64,000 nucleotides of DNA. It comes from Dryocosmus kuriphilus (lineage: Eukaryota; Arthropoda; Insecta; Hymenoptera; Cynipidae). Numbering within the stretch: the stretch's first letter is position 1; every line of letters starts with the position of its first letter. This document shows, piece by piece, positions 49,001 through 61,000 of this stretch. The translations under genes and the position numbers were made by a program. The notes under the pieces were generated by a model. It had not been told where the DNA came from and made no database searches. It saw only the letters and a list, made by a program, of their open reading frames with translations. The DNA is taken from positions 182,704,907 to 182,768,906 of the forward strand of contig CM076194.1 in the NCBI GenBank assembly GCA_038277395.1. The letters run 5' to 3'.

Positions 49001-52000
49001 AAAAATTAAATAGAACTTAGTTGATTTCACCCATGGCGATCTGCGGAACTCGAGTCTGACAACTGCTGCTCCTCCGGTCGCCAAGGGCAAACTGAAAACT
49101 CAGGTATACAAAATCAAACCCAGCAGACACACCAAATGACCATCACCTAGCCAAGCCAAAACAAATAGTAAAGTGATAATAAGAAGAAGAAATTCCACTT
49201 ACACCCAAGCAATTAACTTCCAACTAACTTAAAAACAACATTTTTCATAGAGAAAAAGAGTACGGCGGATTTGGACCAACAAATAAAAAAGTAACTAACT
49301 AAACAAAGAAAGAGAAAGAATTGAGAAAGCGACCACCAAAACCCCTCCTTTCTCAATTTTTTTTTTTTTTATAAAAAATTAAACTTTTTAAACGAAAATT
49401 TAAGATATAAAGAATTGAATAAACAAAAATAAAACTAAAAATTAAAAATTCTTTCATCTTTCTTTGTTTGACCTTTCCACCCCCAAAAAATTTAAAAAAA
49501 AAAAAAACCATCACATCAAAAAAATAAAAAACCAGCCAACGTTTCGGTGCTCCTCCAGCACCCTTCTCAAGACTGAAAAAAAATTAAATAGAACTTAGTT
49601 TGATTTCACCCATGGCGATCTGCGGAACTCGAGTCTGACAACTGCTGCTCCTCCGGTCGCCAAGGGCAAACTGAAAACTCAGGTATACAAAATCAAACCC
49701 AGCAGACACACCAAATGACCATCACCTAGCCAAGCCAAAACAAATAGTAAAGTGATAATAAGAAGAAGAAATTCCACTTACACCCAGACAAGTAACTTCC
49801 AACTAACTTAAAAACAACATTTTTCATAGAGAAAAAGAGTACGGCGGATTTGGACCAACAAATAAAAGTAACTAAACAAAGAAAGAGGAAAGAATTGAGA
49901 AAGCGACCACCAAAAACCCTCCTTTCTCAATTTCTTTTTTTTTATAAAAATTAAACATTTTAAAGAAAATTTAAGATATAAAGAATTTGATAAAACAAAA
50001 ATAAAACTAAAAAAAAATTAAAAATTCTTTCATCTTTCTTTGTTTGACCTTTCCCCCCCAAAAAATTTAAAAAAAAATAAAAACCATCACCAAAAAATAG
50101 AAAACCAGCCAACGTTTCGGTGCTCCTCCAGCACCCTTCTCAAGACTGAAAAAAAAAAATTAAATAGAACTTAGTTTGATTTCACCCATGGCGATCTGCG
50201 GAACTCGAGTCTGACAACTGCTGCTCCTCCGGTCGCCAAGGCAAACTGAAAACTCAGGTATACAAAATCAAACCCAGCAGACACACCAAATGACCATCAC
50301 CTAGCCAAGCCAAAACAAATAGTAAAGTGATAAGAAGAAGAAGAAATTCCACTTACACCCAAGCAATTAACTTCCAACTAACTTAAAAACAACATTTTTC
50401 ATAGAGAAAAAAAAGAGTACGGCGGATTTGGACCAACAAATAAAAGTAACTAAACAACGAAAGAAGAAAGAATTGAGAAAGCGACCACCAAAACCCCTCC
50501 TTTCTCAATTTTTTTTTTATATAAAAATTAAACATTTTAAAGAAAATTTAAGATATAAAGAATTGGATAAACAAAAATAAAACTAAAAATTAAAAATTCT
50601 TTCATCTTTCTTTGTTTGACCTTTCCACCCCCAAAAAATTTTAAAAAAAAAAAAATAAAAACCATCACCAAAAAAAATAGAAAACCAGCCAACGTTTCGG
50701 TGCTCCTCCAGCACCCTTCTCAAGACTGAAAAAAAATTAAATAGAACTTAGTTTGATTTCACCCATGGCGATCTGCGGAACTCGAGTCTGACAACTGCTG
50801 CTCCTCCGGTCGCCAAGGGCAAACTGAAAACTCAGGTATACAAAATCAAACCCAGCAGACACACCAAATGACCATCACCTAGCCAAGCCAAAACAAATAG
50901 TAAAGTGATAATAAGAAGAAGAAATTCCACTTACACCCAAGCAATTAACTTCCAACTAACTTAAAAACAACATTTTTCATAGAGAAAAAGAGTACGGCGG
51001 ATTTGGACCAACAAATAAAAGTACTAAACAAAGAAAGAAGAAAGAATTGAGAAAGCGACCACCAAAACCCCTCCTTTCTCAATTTTCTTTTTTTATAAAA
51101 ATTTAAACATTTTAAAGAAAATTTAAGCTATAAAGAATTGGATAAACAAAAATAAAACTAAAAATTAAAAATTCTTTTTCTTTCTTTGTTTGACCTTTCC
51201 ACCCCCAAAAAAAAAAAAAAAAAAAAAAAAAAACCATCACCAAAAAATAGAAAACCAGCCAACGTTTCGGTGCTCCTCCAGCACCCTTCTCAAGACTGAA
51301 AAAAAATTAAATAGAACTTAGTTTGATTTTCCCATGGCGATCTGCGGAACTCGAGTCTGACAACTGCTGCTCCTCCGGTCGCCAAGGGCAAACTGAAAAC
51401 TCAGGTATACAAAATCAAACCCAGCAGACACACCAAATGACCATCACCTAGCCAAGCCAAAACAAATAGTAAAGTAAAGATAATAAGAAGAAGAAATTCC
51501 ACTTACACCCAAGCAATTAACTTCCACTAACTAACTTAAAAACAATTTTTTTCATAGAAAAAAAGAGTACGGGATTTGGACCAACAAATAAAAGTAACTA
51601 AACAAAGAAAGAAGAAAGAATTGAGAAAGCGACCACCAAAACCCTCCTTTCTCAATTTTTTTTTTATATAAAAAAAAAACATTTTGAAAGAAAATTTAAG
51701 CTATAAAGAATTGGATAAAACAAAAATAAAACTAAAAATTAAAAATTCTTTCATCTTTTTTTGTTTGACCTTTCCACCCCCAAAAAAAAAAAAAAAAAAT
51801 AAAAACCATCACCAAAAAATAAAAAACCAGCCAACGTTTCGGTGCTCCTCCAGCACCCTTCTCAAGACTGAAAAAAAAAAATTAAATAGAACTTAGTTTG
51901 ATTTCACCCATGGCGATCTGCGGAACTCGAGTCTGACAACTGCTGCTCCTCCGGTCGCCAAGGGCAAACTGAAAACTCAGGTATACAAAATCAAACCCAG

Positions 52001-55000
52001 CAGACACACCAAATGACCATCACCTAGCCTAGCCAAGCCAAAACAAATAGTAAAGTGATAATAAGAGAAAAAAATTCCATTTACACCCAAGCAATTAACT
52101 TCCAACTAACTTTAAAAACAACATTTTTCATAGAGAAAAAAGAGTACGGCGGATTTGGACCACCAACAAATAAAAGTAACTAAACAAAGAAAGAGGAAAG
52201 AATTGAGAAAGCGACCACCAAAACCCCCCTCCTTTCTCAATTTTTTTTTTATAAAAATTAAACATTTTAAAGAAAATTTAAGCTATAAAGAATTGGATAA
52301 AACAAAAAAAAATAAAACTAAAAATTAAAAATTCTTTCATCTTTCTTTGTTTGACCTTTCCACCCCCAAAAAAAAAAAAAAAAAAAAAAACCATCACCAA
52401 AAAATAGAAAACCAGCCAACGTTTCGGTGCTCCTCCAGCACCCTTCTCAAGACTGAAAAAAAATTAAATAGAACTTAGTTTGATTTCACCCATGGCGATC
52501 TGCGGAACTCGAGTCTGACAACTGCTGTCCTCCGGTCGCCAAGGGCAAACTGAAAACTCAGGTATACAAAATCAAACCCAGCAGACACACCAAATGACCA
52601 TCACCTAGCCAAGCCAAAACAAATAGTAAAGTGATAATAAGAAGAAGAAATTCCATTTACACCCAACAATTAACTTCCAACTAACTTAAAAACAACATTT
52701 TTCATAGAGAAAAAGAGTACGGCGGATTTGGACCAACAAATAAAAGTAACTAAAAAAAGAAAGAAGAAAGAATTGAGAAAGCGACCACCAAAACCCCCCC
52801 TTTTTCAATTTCTTTTTTTTTATAAAAATTAAACATTTTAAAGAAAATTTAAGCTATAAAGAATTGGAAAAAACAAAAATAAAACTAAAAATTAAAAATT
52901 CTTTCATCTTTCTTTGTTTGACCTTTCCACCCCCAAAAAAATTAAAAAAAAAAAAAAAACCATCACCAAAAAATAGAAAACCAGCCAACGTTTCGGTGCT
53001 CCTCCAGCACCCTTCTCAAGACTGAAAAAAAAATTAAATAGAACTTAGTTTGATTTCACCCATGGCGATCTGCGGAACTCGAGTCTGACAACTGCTGCTC
53101 CTCCGGTCGCCAAGGGCAAACTGAAAACTCAGGTATACAAAATCAAACCCAGCAGACACACCAAATGACCATCACCTAGCCAAGCCAAAACAAATAGTAA
53201 AGTGATAATAAGAAGAAGAAATTCCACTTACACCCAAGCAATTAACTTCCAACTAACTTCAAAACAACATTTTTTCATAGAGAAAAAGAGTACGGCGGAT
53301 TTGGACCAACAAATAAAAGTAACTAAACAAACAACGAAAGAAGAAAGAATTGAGAAAGCGACCACCAAAACCCTCCTTTCTCAATTTTTTTTTTATAAAA
53401 ATTAAACATTTTAAAGAAAATTTAAGCTATAAAGAATTGAATTGAAACAAAAATAAAACTAAAAATTAAAAATTCTTTCATCTTTCTTTGTTTGACCTTT
53501 CCCCCCCAAAAAATTTAAAAAAAAAAAAAAAACCATCACCAAAAAATAGAAAACCAGCCAACGTTTCGGTGCTCCTCCAGCACCCTTCTCAAGACTGAAA
53601 AAAAAAATTAAATAGAACTTAGTTTGATTTCACCCATGGCGATCTGCGGAACTCGAGTCTGACAACTGCTGCTCCTCCGGTCGCCAAGGGCAAACTGAAA
53701 ACTCAGGTATACAAAATCAAACCCAGCAGACACACCAAATGACCATCACCTAGCCAAGCCAAAACAAATAGTAAAGTGATAATAAGAAGAAGAAATTCCA
53801 CTTACACCCAAGCAATTAACTTCCAACTAACTTAAAAACAACATTTTTCATAGAGAAAAAAGAGTACGGCGGATTTGGACCAACAAATAAAAGTAACTAA
53901 ACAAAGAAAGAAGAAAGAATTGAGAAAGCGACCACCAAAACCCCTCCTTTCTCAATTTCTTTTTTTATAAAAATTAAACATTTTAAAGAAAATTTAAGCT
54001 ATAAAGAATTGGAATAAAACAAAAATAAAACTAAAAATTAAAAATTCTTTCATCTTTCTTTGTTTGACCTTTCCACCCCCAAAAAATTAAAAAAAAAAAT
54101 AAAAACCATCACCAAAAAAAATAGAAAACCAGCCAACGTTTCGGTGCTCCTCCAGCACCCTTCTCAAGACTGAAAAAAAAATTAAATAGAACTTAGTTTG
54201 ATTTCACCCATGGCGATCTGCGGAACTCGAGTCTGACAACTGCTGCTCCTCCGGTCGCCAAGGGCAAACTGAAAACTCAGGTATACAAAATCAAACCCAG
54301 CAGACACACCAAATGACCATCACCTAGCCAAGCCAAAACAAATAGTAAAGTGATAATAAGAAGAAGAAATTCCATTTACACCCAAGCAATTAACTTCCAA
54401 CTAACTTTCAAAAAACAACATTTTTCATAGAGAAAAAGAGTACGGCGGATTTGGACCAACAAAAAAAAGTAACTAAACAACGAAAGAAGAAAGAATTGAG
54501 AAAGCGACCACCAAACCCCCTCCTTTCTCAATTTCTTTTTTTATAAAAATTAAACATTTTAAAGAAAATTTAAGCTATAAAGAATTGGATAAAACAAAAA
54601 TAAAACTAAAAATTAAAAATTCTTTCATCTTTCTTTGTTTGACCTTTCCACCCCAAAAAAAAAAAAAAAAAAAAAATAAAAACCATCACCAAAAAATAGA
54701 AAACCAGCCAACGTTTCGGTGCTCCTCCAGCACCCTTCTCAAGACTGAAAAAAAAATTAAATAGAACTTAGTTTGATTTCACCCATGGCGATCTGCGGAA
54801 CTCGAGTCTGACAACTGCTGCTCCTCCGGTCGCCAAGGCAAACTGAAAACTCAGGTATACAAAATCAAACCCAGCAGACACACCAAATGACCATCACCTA
54901 GCCAAGCCAAAACAAATAGTAAAGTGATAATAAGAAGAAGAAATTCCACATTTACACCCAAGACAATTAACTTCCAACTAACTTAAAAACAACATTTTTC

Positions 55001-58000
55001 ATAGAGAAAAAGAGTACGGCGGATTTGGACCAACAAATAAAAGTAACTAAACAAAAGAAAGAAGAAAGAATTGAGAAAGCGACCACCAAAACCCCTCCTT
55101 TCTCAATTTCTTTTTTTATAAAAATTTAAACATTTTAAAGAAAATTTAAGCTATAAAGAATTGGAATGGATGAAAAAAAATAAAACTAAAAATTAAAAAT
55201 TCTTTCATCTTTCTTTGTTTGACCTTTCCACCCCAAAAAAAAAAAAAAAAAAAAAAAAAACCATCACCAAAAAATAAAAACCAGCCAACGTTTTCGGTGC
55301 TCCTCCAGCACCCTTCTCAAGACTGAAAAAAAATTAAATAGAACTTAGTTTGATTTCACCCATGGCGATCTGCGGAACTCGAGTCTGACAACTGCTGCTC
55401 CTCCGGTCGCCAAGGCAAACTGAAAACTCAGGTATACAAAATCAAAACCCAGCAGACACACCAAATGACCATCACCTAGCCAAGCCAAAACAAATAGTAA
55501 AGTGATAATAAGAAGAAGAAATTCCATTTACACCCAAGCAATTAACTTCCAACTAACTTAAAAACAACATTTTTCATAGAGAAAAAAAAGAGTACGGCAA
55601 ATTTGGACCAACAAATAAAAGTAACTAAACAACGAAAGAAGAAAGAATTGAGAAAGCGACCACCAAAAAACCCCTCCTTTCTCAATTTCTTTTTTTTATA
55701 AAAATTAAACATTGAAAAAGAAAATTTAAGCTATAAAGAATTGGATGAAAAACAAAAATAAAACTAAAAATTAAAAATTCTTTCACCTTTCTTTGTTTGA
55801 CCTTTCCACCCCCAAAAAAAAAAAAAAAAAAAAAAAACCATCACCAAAAAATAGAAAACCAGCCAACGTTTCGGTGCTCCTCCAGCACCCTTCTCAAGAC
55901 TGAAAAAAAATTAAATAGAACTTAGTTTGATTTCACCCATGGCGATCTGCGGAACTCGAGTCTGACAACTGCTGCTCCTCCGGTCGCCAAGGGCAAACTG
56001 AAAACTCAGGTATACAAAATCAAACCCAGCAGACACACCAAATGACCATCACCTAGCCAAGCCAAAACAAATAGTAAAGTGATAATAAGAAGAAAAAATT
56101 CCATTTACACCCAAGCAATTAACTTCCAACTAACTCAAAAAAACAACATTTTTCATAGAGAAAAAGAGTACGGGATTTGGACCAACAAATAAAAGTAACT
56201 AAACAAAGAAAGAAGAAAGAATTGAGAAAGCGACCACCAAACCCCCCCCTTTTTCAATTTCTTTTTTTATAAAAATTAAACATTTTAAAGAAAATTTAAG
56301 CTATAAAGAATTGGATGAAACAAAAATAAAACTAAAAATAAAAAAAATTCTTTCATCTTTCTTTGTTTGACCTTTCCACCCCCAAAAAATTTAAAAAAAA
56401 AAAAAACCATCACCAAAAAAAATAGAAAACCAGCCAACGTTTCGGTGCTCCTCCAGCACCCTTCTCAAGACTGAAAAAAAATTAAATAGAACTTAGTTTG
56501 ATTTTTCACCCATGGCGATCTGCGGAACTCGAGTCTGACAACTGCTGCTCCTCCGGTCGCCAAGGGCAAACTGAAAACTCAGGTATACAAAATCAAACCC
56601 AGCAGACACACCAAATGACCATCACCTAGCCAAGCCAAAACAAATAGTAAAGTGATAATAAGAAGAAGAAATTCCATTTACACCCAAGCAATTAACTTCC
56701 AACTAACTTAAAAAACAACATTTTTCATAGAGAAAAAGAGTACGGCGGATTTGGACCAACAAATAAAAGTAACTAAACAAAGAAAGAAGAAAGAATTGAG
56801 AAAGCGACCACCAAAACCCCCCTTTCTCAATTTCTTTTTTTATAAAAATTAAACTTTTTAAAGAAAATTTAAGATATAAAGAATTGGATGAAACAAAAAT
56901 AAAACTAAAAATTAAAAATTCTTTCACCTTTCTTTGTTTGACCTTTCCACCCCCAAAAAATTTAAAAAAAAAAAAAAAAACCATCACCAAAAAATAGAAA
57001 ACCAGCCAACGTTTTCGGTGCTCCTCCAGCACCCTTCTCAAGACTGAAAAAAAAATTAAATAGAACTTAGTTTGATTTCACCCATGGCGATCTGCGGAAC
57101 TCGAGTCTGACAACTGCTGCTCCTCCGGTCGCCAAGGGCAAACTGAAAACTCAGGTATACAAAATCAAACCCAGCAGACACACCAAATGACCATCACCTA
57201 GCCAAGCCAAAACAAATAGTAAAGTGATAAGAAGAAGAAAAAATTCCACTTACACCCAAGCAATTAACTTCCAACTAACTTAAAAACAACATTTTTTTCA
57301 TAGAGAAAAAGAGTACGGCGGATTTGGACCAACAAATAAAAGTAACTAAACAACGAAAGAAGAAAGAATTGAGAAAGCGACCACCAAAACCCCTCCTTTC
57401 TCAATTTCTTTTTTTTATAAAAATTAAACATTTTGAAAGAAAATTTAAGCTATAAAGAATTGGATGAAAAAACAAAAATAAAACTAAAAATTAAAAATTC
57501 TTTCTTTCACCTTTCTTTGTTTGACCTTTCCCCCCAAAAAATTTAAAAAAAAAAAAAAAACCATCACCAAAAAATAGAAAACCAGCCAAACGTTTCGGTG
57601 CTCCTCCAGCACCCTTCTCAAGACTGAAAAAAAATTAAATAGAACTTAGTTTGATTTCACCATGGCGATCTGCGGAACTCGAGTCTGACAACTGCTGCTC
57701 CTCCGGTCGCCAAGGACAAACTGAAAACTCAGGTATACAAAATCAAACCCAGCAGACACACCAAATGACCATCACCTAGCCAAGCCAAAACAAATAGTAA
57801 AGTGATAATAAGAAGAAGAAATTCCATTTTACACCCAAGCAATTAACTTCCAACTAACTAAAAAAACAACATTTTTCATAGAGAAAAAGAGTACGGCGGA
57901 TTTGGACCAACAAATAAAAGTAACTAAACAAAGAAAGAAGAAAGAATTGAGAAAGCGACCACCAAAACCCCTCCTTTCTCAATTTTTTTTTTTTTATAAA

Positions 58001-61000
58001 AATTAAACATTTTAAAGAAAATTTAAGCTATAAAGAATTGGATGAAACAAAAAAAAAACTAAAAATTAAAAATTCTTTCATCTTTCTTGTTTGACCTTTC
58101 CACCCCCAAAAAAAAAAAAAAAAAAAAAAACCATCACCAAAAAAATAGAAAACCAGCCAACGTTTCGGTGCTCCTCCAGCACCCTTCTCAAGACTGAAAA
58201 AAAATTAAATAGAACTTTAGTTTGATTTCACCCATGGCGATCTGCGGAACTCGAGTCTGACAACTGCTGCTCCTCCGGTCGCCAAGGGCAAACTGAAAAC
58301 TCAGGTATACAAAATCAAACCCAGCAGACACACCAAATGACCATCACCTAGCCAAGCCAAAACAAATAGTAAAGTGATAATAAGAAGAAGAAATTCCACT
58401 TACACCCAAGCAATTAACTTCCAACTAACTTAAAAAAACAACATTTTTCATAGAGAAAAAAGAGTACGGCGGATTTGGACCAACAAATAAAAGTAACTAA
58501 ACAAAAAGAAGAAAGAATTGAGAAAGCGACCACCAAAACCCCTCCTTTCTCAATTTCTTTTTTTATAAAAATTAAACATTTGAAAGAAAATTTAAGCTAT
58601 AAAGAATTGGATAAAACAAAAAAATAAAACTAAAAATTAAAAATTCTTTCATCTTTCTTTTTGTTTGACCTTTCCACCCCCAAAAAATTAAAAAAAAAAA
58701 AAAAAAAAACCATCACCAAAAAATAGAAAACCAGCCAACGTTTCGGTGCTCCTCCAGCACCCTTCTCAAGACTGAAAAAAAATTAAATAGAACTTAGGTT
58801 TGATTTCACCCATGGCGATCTGCGGAACTCGAGTCTGACAACTGCTGCTCCTCCGGTCGCCAAGGGCAAACTGAAAACTCAGGTATACAAAATCAAACCA
58901 GCAGCACACACCAAATGACCATCACCTAGCCAAGCCAAAACAAATAGTAAAGTGATAATAAGAAGAAGAAATTCCACTTACACCCAAGCAATTAACTTCC
59001 AACTAACTTAAAAAACAACATTTTTCATAGAGAAAAAGAGTACGGCGGATTTGGACCAACAAATAAAAGTAACTAAACAAAGAAAGAAGAAAGAATTGAG
59101 AAAAGCGACCACCAAAAACCCCTCCTTTCTCAATTTTTTTTTTTTATAAAAATTAAACTTTTTAAAGAAAATTTAAGCTATAAAGAATTGGATGAAACAA
59201 AAATAAAACTAAAAAAATTAAAAATTCTTTCACCTTTCTTTGTTTGACCTTTCCCCCCAAAAAATTTTAAAAAAAAAAAAAAACCATCACCAAAAAATAG
59301 AAAACCAGCCAACGTTTCGGTGCTCCTCCAGCACCCTTCTCAAGACTGAAAAAAAATTAAATAGAACTTAGTTTGATTTCACCCATGGCGATCTGCGGAA
59401 CTCGAGTCTGACAACTGCTGCTCCTCCGGTCGCCAAGGGCAAACTGAAAACTCAGGTATACAAAATCAAACCCAGCAGACACACCAAATGACCATCACCT
59501 AGCCAAGCCAAAACAAATAGTAAAGTGATAATAAGAAGAAGAAATTCCACTTACACCCAGCAATTAACTTCCAACTAACTTAAAAAAACAACATTTTTCA
59601 TAGAGAAAAGAGTACGGCGGATTTGGACCAACAAAATAAAAGTAACTAAACAAAGAAAGAAGAAAGAATTGAGAAAGCGACCACCAAAACCCCCTCCTTT
59701 CTCAATTTCTTTTTTTATAAAAATTAAACACTTTTTAAAGAAAATTTAAGCTATAAAGAATTGGATAAAACAAAAATAAAACTAAAAATTAAAAATTCTT
59801 TCACCTTTCTTTGTTTGACCTTTCCACCCCCAAAAAAATTAAAAAAAAAAAAAAACCATCACCAAAAAATAGAAAACCAGCCAACGTTTCGGTGCTCCTC
59901 CAGCACCCTTCTCAAGACTGAAAAAAAATTAAATAGAACTTAGGTTGATTTCACCCATGGCGATCTGCGGAACTCGAGTCTGACAACTGCTGCTCCTCCG
60001 GTCGCCAAGGGCAAACTGAAAACTCAGGTATACAAAATCAAACCCAGCAGACACACCAAATGACCATCACCTAGCCAAGCCAAAACAAATAGTAAAGTGA
60101 TAATAAGAAGAAAAAAATTCCATTTACACCCAGCAATTAACTTCCAACTAACTAAAAAAAAACAACATTTTTCATAGAGAAAAAGAGTACGGGATTTGGA
60201 CCAACAAATAAAAAAAGTAACTAAACAAAAAAGAAGAAAGAATTGAGAAAGCGACCACCAAAACCCCTCCTTTCTCAATTTCTTTTTTTTATAAAAATTA
60301 AACATTTTAAAGAAAATTTAAGCTATAAAGAATTGGATAAAACAAAAATAAAACTAAAAATTAAAAATTCTTTCATCTTTCTTTGTTTGACCTTTCCCCC
60401 CAAAAAATAAAAAAAAAAAAAAAAAACCATCACCAAAAAATAGAAAAAAACCAGCCAACGTTTCGGTGCTCCTCCAGCACCCTTCTCAAGACTGAAAAAA
60501 AATTAAATAGAACTTAGTTTGATTTTCACCCATGGCGATCTGCGGAACTCGAGTCTGACAACTGCTGCTCCTCCGGTCGCCAAGGACAAACTGAAAACTC
60601 AGGTATACAAAAAAAAAACCCAGCAGACACACACACCAAATGACCATCACCTAGCCAAGCCAAAAAAAATAGTAAAGTGATAATAAGAAAAAAAATTCCA
60701 TTTACACCCAAGCAATTAACTTCCAACTAACTTAAAAACAACATTTTTCATAGAGAAAAAGAGTACGGCGGATTTGGACCAACAAAAAAAAAAAACTAAA
60801 ACAAAGAAAGAAGAAAGAATTGAGAAAGCGACCACCAAAAACCCCCCTTTTTTCAATTTCTTTTTTTTATAAAAATTAAACATTTTAAAGAAAATTTAAG
60901 CTATAAAGAATTGGATGAAAAAAAAAAAAACTAAAAATTAAAAATTCTTTCATCTTTCTTTGTTTGACCTTTCCACCCCCAAAAAAAAAAAAAAAAAAAA

